DNA of 38,178 bases from NCBI GenBank assembly GCA_009841255.1, contig VXMD01000039.1, positions 1 through 38,178 of the forward strand. Reading direction: 5' to 3'. A program made the position numbers and the translations under genes. This document shows positions 1-8,946 of the stretch, one piece after another. This DNA comes from Candidatus Poribacteria bacterium. Lineage in GTDB: Bacteria; Poribacteria; WGA-4E; WGA-3G. Numbering within the stretch: the first letter of the stretch is position 1; each line of letters begins with the position of its first letter. The notes beneath the pieces were generated by a model. The model was not told where the DNA came from, made no database searches, and worked only from the letters and a program-made list of their open reading frames with translations.

Positions 1-92
1 TGCGGAGGAATAGCGTGCGTTTGAATTTTGAGGTGCGTTGCTCATATCCGCCTGCGCCGATGTTGCAGGCTACGTGTTTGGAACTATCGTAT
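1..92. repeat. Dispersed element, short copy at the window edge
   Basis: It begins TGCGGAGGAATAGCG, contains CGCCTGCG and ends TTGCAGGCTACGTGTTTGGA plus CTATCGTA, matching the landmarks of 19943-20099. Its left end may be cut by the window edge. It overlaps the last codons of the minus-strand M50 gene only at its right edge. Confidence 0.5.
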
Positions 93-767
93 ACCTACGA
101 TATGCGCTATCAAGTTTAGGGTTTCAAAACTAATATTGCTCAAAAATCCGAACACATAGTTGGGTATACCGAAGATACCCGGTAGAAAAATAAGGCACAT
201 CAGAATCGGCATCCCGTACGGACTCAGTTTCTCGAATTGGTGTGCGGCACCTGCGGGTAGCAAGCCTCTGACGACACTGAAACCGTCTAACGGAAAAAGT
301 GGGAGCATATTAAACGCCGCGAGAAACACGCTTATCAGTGCCATCCGAATTAATTGCCTATTAATCTCAGCATGAAGGGCAGATTCAGCTGGGCTGAAAG
401 CGGTAAATTCAAGTAATAGCCGAATCACACCCAAAATCACGAAAGTGAGAACGATATTCATGACTGGACCGGCAGCGGCAATAAGCATCAGGTCCCTTCT
501 CGGATTTCTCAGATTGAACGGGTTGACCGGCACCGGCTTTGCCCAACCGAAGAAACCGCCGCCGAAAAGCGTGCCGAGTAGTGGAAGTATCAATGTGCCG
601 ATAATGTCAATATGTACCCCCGGATTCAATGACATCCGTCCAAGATCGCGAGCTGTTGGATCTCCTAACATGTCCGCTGATTTCGCGTGTCCCCATTCAT
701 GAAAGGTTAACAGAATGATGAACTGTGTAACCACAAGGATTGCTTCATAAGGGTCGAAATTAGGCAT
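84..767 (-). CDS. Site-2 protease family (M50) membrane metalloprotease
   Basis: Probable intramembrane zinc metalloprotease of peptidase family M50, 227 aa, the short form without a PDZ domain. The HEWGH zinc-binding motif is at residues 23-27 inside the first hydrophobic segment. The third-ligand region NMLPLFPLDG is at 153-162 (metal Asp161). A conserved AAGPVMN loop is at 98-104, and four to five hydrophobic segments are visible. Family members cleave membrane-embedded substrates; the substrate here is unknown. It follows the CCA/poly(A) polymerase gene by 34 nt on the same strand, so the two are probably cotranscribed. The Shine-Dalgarno is weak, which would fit translational dependence on the upstream gene. 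The family call is firm; the physiological role is not inferred. Confidence 0.9.
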   Translation of the reverse strand: MPNFDPYEAILVVTQFIILLTFHEWGHAKSADMLGDPTARDLGRMSLNPGVHIDIIGTLILPLLGTLFGGGFFGWAKPVPVNPFNLRNPRRDLMLIAAAGPVMNIVLTFVILGVIRLLLEFTAFSPAESALHAEINRQLIRMALISVFLAAFNMLPLFPLDGFSVVRGLLPAGAAHQFEKLSPYGMPILMCLIFLPGIFGIPNYVFGFLSNISFETLNLIAHIVGIR

Positions 768-801
768 TGTTTATTTGACGCCGCTTGCAAGCCAAATCTT
801 G

Positions 802-2241
802 CTATACAGAAGTCCGCAACCGGGTATATGCCTCCTCTTTTTCGGTAATTTCCCCGTCTAATTGTGCCGCAAACAGCGTCCAAAGTCGGGTTTCAAAAGT
901 TTTGCTCGGTTTTTCACCAAGTGCTATCAAGTCGTTTCCGGTGATAAAAGGTTCTATCTTCCGTAGCACCAAAAGATAGTCTTTTATTTTTTTTCGTTTC
1001 CACTTCGGCAGAGTAGTATCCACGCAGCCGAGTGCTAAAGCCTCAATAGGATACGATTTCAGCCATTGATAAATCGAGCTCGGTTTCGCGGTCTCCTTTA
1101 CCGTCGCTAGTGTTTGTTCCAACTGCTTGTAAGCGGTGATCGGGGTTTCTACCCGATAGAGGTTCCCATCTCCACATACGTAAGTTGCCGTATTTTTTGG
1201 ATCAACAACACACCATTTTCCGCTTTGTTGATTGACAGCTGCGTCATCCGACAGCGGGATTCCAAGTTTCGCAAAGGCATCTTGCGTCACGTTTTCGAGC
1301 GAAACCCCTTTTCGTAACGCTTGTGTCCGACTTATCAACCGTTGAAGTTGATGCTCCAATGCCAACCTGAAACAGAGTGCCTCAATCTGATATATCGGCG
1401 TGTCGGTTGCCAAAAACACCATCCAACGTACCCGTTCAGGCTGAAATTCCTCGTCTGTAAGCTGGGTTGATGCCCACGTTGTTGCGTGTTCAGCTTTCTT
1501 AAAATTGCATGCAAACGTCGTTGAGATGTCCCATCCTTGGAAGATCGTTTTCCATACATCGAGTCGTGTAAGGTGCGCCACGATCTCCGGTGCCTTCTTC
1601 TCAATCAGTATCCTACCAATCTCATTCCGTATCCGTTCACTGCTGATTTGCGCTAATACTGGGAGTGCTTCCTGCATCAGTACTGTATCGGTTTCAGGAA
1701 TACAAAAACCGTAGCGTCCTGCATATCGACACGCGCGGAAAATGCGCGTCGGATCATCCGTGAAACTGTGCGTATGCAGTACCCGAATCGTCCGTGCTTT
1801 GAGATCTTCCAAGCCGCCGGTTTTATCAACGATCTCACCAAAAGCATCTGTATCCAAACGCATTGCCAAGGCGTTAATCGAGAAATCGCGTCTTCGCAGG
1901 TCGTCCGTAATGGTTCCTCGTGCTACTGAAGGTAACGTCCCGGCATCTTGATAAGTTTCACGACGAGCGGTAACGAAATCCACTTTGGGAAGGTCAACAT
2001 CGGCGGGTGTGACGGTTGCGGTACCAAATTGAGGATGTGCCTCCAGTGTCCCGTTCCAACGTTCACACATTGTGTTTGCGACTCGGAGTGCTTCTCCTTC
2101 TACAACGATGTCGATATCAAGACTCGGTCGTTTGAGCAGGAGATCGCGGACGAATCCACCGACAAGATAAGTTCCTTTTCCACCTACCTCACCGATTTCA
2201 TGTAGCAGGCTTAAGATCGGTTTAGGAATGTTGGGTATCAT
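802..2241 (-). CDS. CCA tRNA nucleotidyltransferase / poly(A) polymerase family protein
   Basis: Class II nucleotidyltransferase, 479 aa, of the kind that adds CCA to tRNA 3' ends or a poly(A) tail to RNA. The head domain has the LVGGFVRD motif (26-33), the catalytic DxD (Asp42, Asp44), a DDLRRRDFSINAL segment (113-125) and the DPTRIFRACRYAGR helix (163-176). These are the family's nucleotide-binding and neck motifs. The C-terminal half is helical and poorly conserved, and no HD domain motif is obvious. Sequence alone cannot separate a full CCA-adding enzyme from an A-adding or poly(A) enzyme. It lies between the cyclase gene (41 nt upstream) and the M50 protease gene (34 nt downstream) in what looks like a three-gene operon. 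Confidence 0.88.
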   Translation of the reverse strand: MIPNIPKPILSLLHEIGEVGGKGTYLVGGFVRDLLLKRPSLDIDIVVEGEALRVANTMCERWNGTLEAHPQFGTATVTPADVDLPKVDFVTARRETYQDAGTLPSVARGTITDDLRRRDFSINALAMRLDTDAFGEIVDKTGGLEDLKARTIRVLHTHSFTDDPTRIFRACRYAGRYGFCIPETDTVLMQEALPVLAQISSERIRNEIGRILIEKKAPEIVAHLTRLDVWKTIFQGWDISTTFACNFKKAEHATTWASTQLTDEEFQPERVRWMVFLATDTPIYQIEALCFRLALEHQLQRLISRTQALRKGVSLENVTQDAFAKLGIPLSDDAAVNQQSGKWCVVDPKNTATYVCGDGNLYRVETPITAYKQLEQTLATVKETAKPSSIYQWLKSYPIEALALGCVDTTLPKWKRKKIKDYLLVLRKIEPFITGNDLIALGEKPSKTFETRLWTLFAAQLDGEITEKEEAYTRLRTSV

Positions 2242-2282
2242 TTTTCTTCGGAAGGAGAAAGTCTCTATCTATTATAGGGTTC

Positions 2283-2963
2283 CTATACGAAGGCAAAGAC
2301 TCGCGTTGGTGCGCCAGAACTGTGTGCTAACTTTAGGGGTGCGATTACGACATAGAAATGTGTTGGCAATTGGCTTAAATTGCACAGATCTTCAACATGT
2401 GGGATACCTGCCCCCAGAAAAACGAGATGTGCAGGCGGTAAACCGTCGTGCAAGGGTGGATGCCCTGCCACTGAGTCGATACTACACGCATCTGTTCCGA
2501 TAACCTTTATGCCTTTTGCCACGAGGAATTCGGCAGCATCCTCACTAAATCCGATCCACTCCCGGTTAAAGTTGTCCTGATAGACGAATCTGTCCATTCC
2601 TGTTCGCATAAAGACGATGCTCCGTTCTGGGATCTCACCGTTTTCGGCGATCCATACCTTAACGTCCTCTGCGGTCACAGCGTCCTTCGGTTTCTTAATA
2701 GCGGAGAAGTCCATCAACACCGCGTGCCCGGTCAGTTTCTCTTTTGGGATTTCAGCGATAGTTGCGCCACCCGGATACATTAGACAGGGGGCATCCATGT
2801 GCGTAGAGTAGTGTCCGGACATGTCAACACGGCTTTCAAAGTAGCCATCTTTTTCCAGTGTCGCTTGGTCATAAATTTTGGCGGGATCAATCGGCAGTTC
2901 GCATGGACTCTTTTCATCGACGACATAAGACAGATCCAGCACGTTTTGAAAGTCAAGATGCAT
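2283..2963 (-). CDS. Cyclase-family protein (kynurenine formamidase-like metal hydrolase)
   Basis: 226-aa member of the cyclase/kynurenine formamidase superfamily. It carries the metal-binding signature HYSTHMDAP at residues 51-59, a variant of the HxGTHxDxP motif with Ser in place of Gly. A later GTDACSIDS segment and an HDGLPPAHLVFLG segment also fit the family. Known members hydrolyse N-formylkynurenine or other amides and lactones; the substrate here cannot be told. An AAGGAG-type ribosome site lies about 13 nt before the ATG. It is the first gene of the probable cyclase, CCA-enzyme, M50 operon, and a good minus-strand promoter is seen upstream at 3146-3174. Confidence 0.85.
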   Translation of the reverse strand: MHLDFQNVLDLSYVVDEKSPCELPIDPAKIYDQATLEKDGYFESRVDMSGHYSTHMDAPCLMYPGGATIAEIPKEKLTGHAVLMDFSAIKKPKDAVTAEDVKVWIAENGEIPERSIVFMRTGMDRFVYQDNFNREWIGFSEDAAEFLVAKGIKVIGTDACSIDSVAGHPPLHDGLPPAHLVFLGAGIPHVEDLCNLSQLPTHFYVVIAPLKLAHSSGAPTRVFAFV

Positions 2964-3264
2964 TTTATATTATTTCTCCTTCCTACAAACAGGTCGCCCT
3001 TACGAGGCTTGCTATGTATAGGACTTCCGCAATTTTGACGATAGGACGCTCTCGGAGAGGCGGAACTGCCAAAAAACGCACACAGTTCTTTGACACAACC
3101 TAACGGGTTATGCTACAAAAGAGTGGCCTGCGTCAGTCCTAATGTAGTATAACACATCTACACGCACAATTCAAGCAAATTGGACGTATCCGGTGCGGTT
3201 CGGTGAAAGCCTCTACCGGATTTGGGATGAAAACTGGACTGAAAGCGGATGGGTCGCAAGTCGG
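2964..3264. other. Intergenic region upstream of the cyclase operon
   Basis: About 300 bases without a credible gene. The useful content is a minus-strand promoter at 3146-3174, which would give a 5' leader of roughly 180 nt for the cyclase gene. I see no convincing riboswitch, terminator or tRNA in that leader. Confidence 0.5.
3146..3174 (-). promoter_or_regulatory. Sigma70-type promoter for the cyclase operon
   Basis: On the minus strand a TTGAAT -35 box (3169-3174) is followed by a 17-nt spacer and a TATACT -10 box (3146-3151). The -10 is preceded by TGT, an extended -10 context. The sequence GATGTGTTATACT is shared with two other promoters in the window. Confidence 0.6.
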
Positions 3265-4515
3265 TTAAAATTTCTTTAATGCACCCCAAGTTGTAATAAG
3301 TTTCGGGCGTTGTAAACTTGGAGCTGCTGGCGCAGCTGGCTTATAAAATCCGGGAGAACCCACATCCCATTGCGTTCCATAAAAATGATCTTCATCTGGT
3401 TCTTCACTTGGCAATACTTTATGTGAAACTCTATAACCCTTACTGGTATGATTGGGTAACCATGGGTTGCCCAACGTAGAATCCCAATTGCTTGAATCGT
3501 CAGCGGGATATTCTCTAAAAGCAGTGCCAATCCGGTGAACTAATCTACCCTCTGCATCAGCGAGATGCCAGCCGTTTTTTAATTGAATAGGCGTTTTATC
3601 GTTAGGTATAACATAAACATCTTTTTCTTGAATACCACCAATTCTTGAAGATCGTGAAATCTTTTTATTCGTTAGAATCGCGGCACTGGCAGGCGCGATC
3701 GTCAATTCAGTAAGAGTTATCGATTTATACTCCCACGGCGTATTCACAAACTTCCTGTATGCATAAGTAAATTCATAGCCATGCAAAGACACGGGTACTG
3801 AATTGGGATTATAAATTTCAATCCATTGCGGCTGGCCGCCGCGACCAAAACCACTCCAATCTCGTAACATATATTCTGTAATCAGAAGCGGTTCTTGAAA
3901 GACAACAACTTCAGATTGCGTCTCGACTTGAGAGGGTTGCTGAGAAATTCCAGCGTTAACAGAACTTAGCACGGTATTATCATCTGCGTCCTCGTTGACT
4001 GTAGTATCAATAATTTGGGGTATATCTGATGGGTTAGGTATATCTGGTGTATCAGGTATATTGGGTATGTCAGGTATATTTGTTGTATCTGTTGTATCTG
4101 TTGTGTCTGTTGTGTCTGTTGTGTCTGTTGTGTCTGTTGTATCTGTTGTATCTGTTGTGTCTGTTGTATCTGTTATATCTGGTGTCTTTCTCGAGTAACC
4201 GGGTCCCTCGGCATACACCCATGCTCCATGCTTGCCGCCTTCGCCAGACACCATGGGTTGGTAGCCTTCTTCCTTTGCCTTATCGAACACGTCCGACGTG
4301 CCGACTTCATAGTGCCGGTGAAGGACATCTGTTCTACCGAGACGCCCAATCTGGGTGTGGTGGATGTCCCGTGTCACATTGATAGTATTCGCCCATGTGT
4401 CATCACCCGGTGGGTGAGCATACGTAAGACCTACTATAACTAATCCTAACAGTGCTATTCCGATTCCGATTCCGATTCCGATTCTAATGGTAATGTCGAT
4501 TTTGTCGACTTTCAT
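3265..4515 (-). CDS. Secreted lamin-tail-domain (LTD) protein with Asp-Thr repeat linker
   Basis: 416-aa probable exported protein. An N-terminal hydrophobic segment (about residues 9-32) begins with an IGIGIGIGIG run. A soluble region follows (about 35-108). Next is a low-complexity linker of TDT repeats (about 113-145) continuing into NIPDIPNIPDTPDIP. The C-terminal part, from about residue 200, contains LLITEYM, QPQWIEIYNPNSVPVSLHGYE and later segments typical of lamin-tail/LTD domains, which are beta-sandwich modules in many secreted bacterial proteins. Both low-complexity stretches are coded by microsatellites whose units are multiples of three, so unit changes alter length but not frame. 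The gene stands alone with non-coding DNA on both sides. The role is unknown; surface adhesion or matrix anchoring is only a guess. Confidence 0.8.
   Translation of the reverse strand: MKVDKIDITIRIGIGIGIGIALLGLVIVGLTYAHPPGDDTWANTINVTRDIHHTQIGRLGRTDVLHRHYEVGTSDVFDKAKEEGYQPMVSGEGGKHGAWVYAEGPGYSRKTPDITDTTDTTDTTDTTDTTDTTDTTDTTDTTDTTNIPDIPNIPDTPDIPNPSDIPQIIDTTVNEDADDNTVLSSVNAGISQQPSQVETQSEVVVFQEPLLITEYMLRDWSGFGRGGQPQWIEIYNPNSVPVSLHGYEFTYAYRKFVNTPWEYKSITLTELTIAPASAAILTNKKISRSSRIGGIQEKDVYVIPNDKTPIQLKNGWHLADAEGRLVHRIGTAFREYPADDSSNWDSTLGNPWLPNHTSKGYRVSHKVLPSEEPDEDHFYGTQWDVGSPGFYKPAAPAAPSLQRPKLITTWGALKKF
4081..4179. repeat. 9-bp microsatellite coding a TDT tract
   Basis: Ten consecutive units of TGTTGTRTC (4081-4170) plus one degenerate unit, lying in frame inside the LTD-protein gene. 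On the coding strand it specifies a repeated Asp-Thr-Thr tract. Third-position A/G differences between units suggest it is not purely a very recent expansion. Confidence 0.95.
4457..4484. repeat. 6-bp microsatellite in the signal-anchor coding region
   Basis: Four perfect ATTCCG units plus a partial fifth. On the coding strand these give the alternating Ile-Gly run in the hydrophobic N-terminus of the LTD protein. Unit gain or loss would lengthen or shorten the membrane-spanning stretch by two residues at a time. Confidence 0.9.
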
Positions 4516-4924
4516 GGTTTCTCCTTTGATATATCCAGCACCACGTTGATATAAAGATTAGGTATCTCATTATTTTTTCCATCTATTGTATATTATACTA
4601 AGTTTTGGACAATTTTGAGAGACCCATTTCGCCCCAAAATCAACGGTATGAATGCCTTATAGCATTCCCCGGGGGCTGCGTTTTTTGGCACCTTCATTTT
4701 AATACTTTAATTTAACGAAAGGATTCTGCCAAACGTTTCAGTATATTTTGCAGCGACCATGAATACGGCAGCTTCCAATATAGGACTGATAGCGTCCTCG
4801 GGGGGCAGGAGCGTGCCTGGAGAAATATTCGTTTTGCCTGATTTTTCATGGGATTTGGCAATCCGTGCGGTTAGAAACCGCACCTACCAGGGAGGTGCGT
4901 AAGTCCTATAAAATTCGATAGCCG
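4516..4924. other. Intergenic region with a perfect short hairpin
   Basis: About 400 bases with no supported gene. A possible minus-strand -10 box (TATAAT, complement of 4592-4597) lies upstream of the LTD gene but lacks a good -35. At 4865-4883 there is a perfect 8-bp stem, GTGCGGTT pairing with AACCGCAC around an AGA loop. It is followed by a GGTGCG stretch of the kind seen again near 26610. Confidence 0.5.
4865..4883. repeat. Perfect GTGCGGTT hairpin
   Basis: Inverted repeat with 8-bp arms (4865-4872 and 4876-4883) and a 3-base loop. No T-run follows on either strand, so it is not an obvious intrinsic terminator. A related GGTGCGGTTTC sequence occurs near 26610, so it may be one copy of a dispersed intergenic repeat. 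Confidence 0.6.
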
Positions 4925-5692
4925 TTAGGCATCTTTAAAATAGTCCAATACAGTGTTATGTAAAGCACCATTCGTTGCTACGAGTGAATTCGTATCTGTC
5001 GTGATAGCTTGTCCGTGTATGTCCGTCACCTTTCCACCCGCTTCCCTCACGATGACGGTGATGGCGGCGATGTCCCAAATACTGATCGCCGCTTCAAGGA
5101 CGGCATCCGCTCTTGCAGAAGCGACGAGGTGATACATATAGAAATCGCCGAACCCCCTGGTGCGTGCCGCGTCATTGATAAAATTGTAGATGCCGGGGAA
5201 GGTGCCTTTTTCTACGAACCATTTCAGTCCGCCGTGGCATACCATAGCGTCTTCAGGGTGCGTCACGCTGGAAACAGTTATCGGTTCGCCATTCAAGAAT
5301 GCACCACTTCCGGCTTCGGCATAGAGCAGTTCGTTCAAAAGTGGGGCGTTGGAAACGCCGAGGATGAGTTCTTCACCTTTCATCAAGGCGATCTGTGTGC
5401 CGAAGATCGGGATTTTTCGTATGTAATTCTTTGTGGCATCAATGGGATCAATAATCCAGACGTAAGGGGAATCCCCTTCCTCGATGCCATACTCTTCACC
5501 CAAGAAACCGTGGTCGGGGAACGCCTGTTTGATGGTCTCACGGATGGCTTTTTCTGCGCCTCTATCGGCGAGCGTGACCGGCGTTTCGTCGGCTTTCATT
5601 TCAACCTTCATTGTGTCGCCTGTATAGTAAGCGATGATGATTTCTTCAGCGTTTTTCGCCGCTTCTAACGCGACGGTTAAAAATTGACTCAT
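4925..5692 (-). CDS. Inositol-monophosphatase-family phosphatase
   Basis: 255-aa member of the IMPase/FIG superfamily of Mg2+-dependent sugar-phosphate phosphatases. Metal ligands are visible: GEEYG (Glu66/Glu67 region), DPIDATKN (82-89) and WDIAA (206-210, Asp207). The usual DPIDGT has Ala in place of Gly at residue 86. Plausible substrates are inositol phosphates, histidinol phosphate or PAP; the sequence does not decide between them. The ATG is preceded by AAGGAAA with 7 nt spacing. It is the last gene of a minus-strand series, 172 nt after the DCC-LMF gene. Confidence 0.9.
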   Translation of the reverse strand: MSQFLTVALEAAKNAEEIIIAYYTGDTMKVEMKADETPVTLADRGAEKAIRETIKQAFPDHGFLGEEYGIEEGDSPYVWIIDPIDATKNYIRKIPIFGTQIALMKGEELILGVSNAPLLNELLYAEAGSGAFLNGEPITVSSVTHPEDAMVCHGGLKWFVEKGTFPGIYNFINDAARTRGFGDFYMYHLVASARADAVLEAAISIWDIAAITVIVREAGGKVTDIHGQAITTDTNSLVATNGALHNTVLDYFKDA

Positions 5693-5864
5693 TTTAATCT
5701 TTCCTTGCGGTTCGGTTAGGTAAATTTGATAACTAAAGTGTCTTTACGTAGATATGAAGAAACACCCAAGCAAAAACCCCTCCGCTACGCTTACGGGCTA
5801 CGGGTTTAGGTTTAACGCACACCTCTTTACCGATCGCTGACAACTGATTGCCGGTTGCCATATT

Positions 5865-7682
5865 CTAACGGAGTGAAATTGCTGGACAATACATTCGTTT
5901 CCATTCGCGATGCCACCACGTGCCTTCCGAACGTTTTGTTGCGAGATCCGTAAAGCGATACTCGTATAGGGTTGCACGGATATAGCGTGGAGGTTTATCC
6001 GGGAAGGGATTATCCGCCAACAATTGCAGCACCTCAGATTTATCCTGTAGCAACGCTCCCATGAAATTGAGAAACCACGGCACCCTTTGATAACTGCCTT
6101 GGAGGGCGGCAAACCACATCTGCCAATCGAGGCGCGGTTGGTGCGGCGCAACCCATTTTGGCGCAGCGGTCAGATCTCCCGGTTTCCATCGAAATTGGTA
6201 AGTTTCCCATGTAATCCGATCGTTGCTACCTTCAACGATAATTTCCGGACGCGATTCCGTCATGTCGGCAAAGAGTCCGTAGGTATTCACACTCCGAAAT
6301 GGAGCAATCCAAGCAACATCTGGAAACCGTATCTCTCTGAAGAGTTGTCCACCGAAACGGATACCGCTTATCAGAAAGAGAAGTGTTGCAAGGACCGCTA
6401 CGCCGATGCGTCTATTATTATATCGGGGGTGGGGACGTTCGACGAGGTGGATAGTAGGCATAAACCGTTTCGGGAGCAAATATTTCCACGTCACATCGTC
6501 AATCAGAAGGAGACAGAGCGCAATCGTCAACAGATTGAAAAAACAGTAGTTGCCTGTTAGGATGATTAGCACCTGCAGACCGACTAACCCGATACATCCG
6601 GCAGTCCGTAAACGTCGCGGTGCGAAAATCAGGCATGGGACGATCAATTCAACTGCGAACATACCGATCAGAGAGGCTTTCTGGAACCATTCGGGCAACT
6701 GATGTGCATACCATCCAACCCATGTCGGCAGTGGCTGTGTTTCATAATGGAAGTTGAGAGCGGTAAGGTTTCGCCATACCTCGTCACTCACGAGCTTAAC
6801 GAACCCGGAGGCAAACATCAGTCGGAACAGGAGCCACCGTAGAAGCCATAAAAACGCGACGGAGGGTTGGGACGCACATGTAAATCTTTCACGTATTTGT
6901 AGCGGTGCGAAGAAGATAGCCAAAAAACCTGCCTCTAAGAGCAGCACATCCCATTGGAAACTGAGAAAAACTTGTCCCACTGACACGAGCGACAGATAGA
7001 ACATCCACAACCCGACTAAGGTCAATGGTGGGATAAAACCTGCGATTAAAACGAGAGACAGAAGGATGCCGCCAGCGCACAAGAAATTGAGACAAGCATC
7101 CGATGGATTCAGCCAGAAGAGTGTCGGAACGAGGTAGTAGCCTTCCGTCCCGATTTGCTGACGAACAGCCGCCACATACTGTTCCGCTGGTAAAATCCCA
7201 TTGCTCCCAACGAGCCCGTGAATCTGCACCCACAAGGACAAAAAAGCGATGAGGTAGATGCAACCGAGTCCGCGTAGAAACAACCACCTCGAAAAACAGA
7301 ACGCAGTTCTCTCCGTATGCGTTCCCCACAACCCGCGCGTTATCGCGGAGAAGAATGACCGATGCTGAGCAATGAAGCGATAGATGCCTTCGGAGACACT
7401 CGCGAAACCCGGCAAATGGTAGTAGCACCAGAGAAGTGGGCCGTTGTTCAAAGCACGCAGGACGGCCTCTGTTCCGCTTAAAACCGTCCCGTTCTGAAGA
7501 ATTAATTGGACTGAGTTCTCAAACGCTGAAAGGGATATCTCTGGAAATTGCGGAGCCACCTCTTGATAGGGGGCATAGTCGACACGATCCCCGGTGACGT
7601 GTTGCCACTGCGCAATCCAGTATCGGCAAAAGTCACAGGCGTTATCGTAAACAAGGAGCGGTTTGCCGCTTTGTGAGTGCAT
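5865..7682 (-). CDS. DCC (DUF393) domain fused to a lipase maturation factor-like membrane protein
   Basis: About 605 aa. The first 110 residues are a DCC/DUF393 thiol-disulfide oxidoreductase-like domain (YDNACDFC; the CxxC pair is near residues 16-20). The rest is a multi-pass region (about 130-430) with a C-terminal soluble segment containing NTYGLFADMTESRPEI, YQFRWKPGD and YIRATLYEYRF. This matches the lipase maturation factor (LMF1-like) family, whose members help secreted enzymes fold. A thiol-redox domain joined to a folding-factor-like membrane protein suggests disulfide handling during export (inference). A TTG codon lies immediately before the ATG; I chose the ATG. It follows the DegT gene by 30 nt. 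Confidence 0.85.
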   Translation of the reverse strand: MHSQSGKPLLVYDNACDFCRYWIAQWQHVTGDRVDYAPYQEVAPQFPEISLSAFENSVQLILQNGTVLSGTEAVLRALNNGPLLWCYYHLPGFASVSEGIYRFIAQHRSFFSAITRGLWGTHTERTAFCFSRWLFLRGLGCIYLIAFLSLWVQIHGLVGSNGILPAEQYVAAVRQQIGTEGYYLVPTLFWLNPSDACLNFLCAGGILLSLVLIAGFIPPLTLVGLWMFYLSLVSVGQVFLSFQWDVLLLEAGFLAIFFAPLQIRERFTCASQPSVAFLWLLRWLLFRLMFASGFVKLVSDEVWRNLTALNFHYETQPLPTWVGWYAHQLPEWFQKASLIGMFAVELIVPCLIFAPRRLRTAGCIGLVGLQVLIILTGNYCFFNLLTIALCLLLIDDVTWKYLLPKRFMPTIHLVERPHPRYNNRRIGVAVLATLLFLISGIRFGGQLFREIRFPDVAWIAPFRSVNTYGLFADMTESRPEIIVEGSNDRITWETYQFRWKPGDLTAAPKWVAPHQPRLDWQMWFAALQGSYQRVPWFLNFMGALLQDKSEVLQLLADNPFPDKPPRYIRATLYEYRFTDLATKRSEGTWWHREWKRMYCPAISLR

Positions 7683-7712
7683 CAAAGAATTTTAATTTTT
7701 CCTTGCGGAGGA

Positions 7713-8942
7713 TTAACGCCATGCGTGGTGAATTTTGGCGATGGCTTCCGCAATCTGATCCATATCCGTTTCTGAGCTGAGGAAGAGATTCTGAAAAAGC
7801 CATACGCTCTGCTCACAGACGGATGCGGCGTTTGGGCACGGCAAAGATCGGATAAGGTGGGGGTATTTCTTGGCGACGTGTGCCATTCCGGGTTCCTGCG
7901 AAAGTGGAGAGCGGTAACCGATAGAACACGGAATGCCTTCGGCAGACAGGGCGTCGACAAATTCTTGTCGCGATTTACCGCCGAAGCCTTGGGGATCGTA
8001 CTTCAAGCAGTAGAGATGGTACCCGTGTTTAGTAACCCATGGGGCAAGTCTCGGGGGTGTGATCCCTTCAACCGTTTTCAAAGCGTTGGAGAGATAGGTT
8101 GCGTTTCGATTGCGGAGATTGGTTTGTGCCTCTAAGAGTTCCAACCGGACGAGTAATATCGCGGCGAGGTACTCTGAGGGACGGTAGTTCCATCCAAGTC
8201 TCGGATATTCCCATCTGGCACCACCCGGTGCGCGTCCGACATTCATGAAAGCACAGACCCTGTCGTGAATATCTTTGTCGTTTGTGGTAACCATACCACC
8301 TTCGCCGGACGTCAGATTCTTTGAGGCTTGGAAACTAAACGCGCCGACATCGCTGAGGGATCCAACCTTTTTCGTCTGATACTCTGCCCCGTGCGCCTGT
8401 GCGCAGTCCTCAATCATAGCGAGGTCATGGCGTTGGGCGATTTCTCGTAGTGCCCCCATATCTGCTGGGTGTCCGCCGAGGTGGACGGGTAGAATCGCTC
8501 GTGTTTCTGGACCGATAGCCGTCTCTACCGCTTTCGGATCGATCGTAAAGGTGTCGGGTGAAATATCAACAAACACCACGGTGCATCTGCGTTCCAACAC
8601 TGCGCTTGCGGTTGCCACGAAGGTATAATTGGGTACAATCACCTCGCCGCCCTCGCTAAATCCATCGAGATCGAGCGCGCCGGCTAAAGCGGCACTGATT
8701 GAATCGGTTCCATGCGGCATAAAGAGGGCGTAGTTCGTTCCAGAATACTGGGCATATTGTTCACGAAAACGCTCAATCATCGAGCCACCGGAGCCTTCAT
8801 TCGCACTCAGGTACACTTCACGGAGCAACGGCTCAACTTTCGACTCCCACTCCTCGGGGGTAGTCAATGGCCATGAGGACCACGGATTGCGTTCTGTATT
8901 TCGAACAGGTGTGCCGCCTGAAATCGCTAATAGGTTAGACAT
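7713..8942 (-). CDS. DegT/DnrJ/EryC1/StrS-family PLP aminotransferase
   Basis: 409-aa sugar aminotransferase-like protein. The PLP-binding lysine is in AFSFQASKNL (Lys208), with EDCAQAHG (178-185, ring-nitrogen Asp179) and SGEGGMVTT just after. The family transfers amino groups to keto-sugars for surface polysaccharides or secondary metabolites, or acts as a dehydratase. An in-frame ATG 39 nt further upstream exists, but it overlaps the preceding gene; MSNLL is preceded by AAGGAAAA and clears that gene's stop codon by 4 nt, so I start there. It sits between the small lipoprotein gene and the DCC-LMF gene. Confidence 0.92.
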   Translation of the reverse strand: MSNLLAISGGTPVRNTERNPWSSWPLTTPEEWESKVEPLLREVYLSANEGSGGSMIERFREQYAQYSGTNYALFMPHGTDSISAALAGALDLDGFSEGGEVIVPNYTFVATASAVLERRCTVVFVDISPDTFTIDPKAVETAIGPETRAILPVHLGGHPADMGALREIAQRHDLAMIEDCAQAHGAEYQTKKVGSLSDVGAFSFQASKNLTSGEGGMVTTNDKDIHDRVCAFMNVGRAPGGARWEYPRLGWNYRPSEYLAAILLVRLELLEAQTNLRNRNATYLSNALKTVEGITPPRLAPWVTKHGYHLYCLKYDPQGFGGKSRQEFVDALSAEGIPCSIGYRSPLSQEPGMAHVAKKYPHLIRSLPCPNAASVCEQSVWLFQNLFLSSETDMDQIAEAIAKIHHAWR

Positions 8943-8946
8943 TTTT

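Noticed and set aside
3995-4382. Plus-strand ORFs rich in VVS or LLC repeats
   Set aside because: They are antisense readings of the TDT microsatellite inside the LTD gene, with no ribosome site.
4865-4883. Intrinsic terminator
   Set aside because: Perfect stem but no T-run on either strand.
5009-5668. 219-aa plus-strand ORF across the IMPase gene
   Set aside because: Antisense shadow of a gene with clear catalytic motifs; no ribosome site or recognisable domain.
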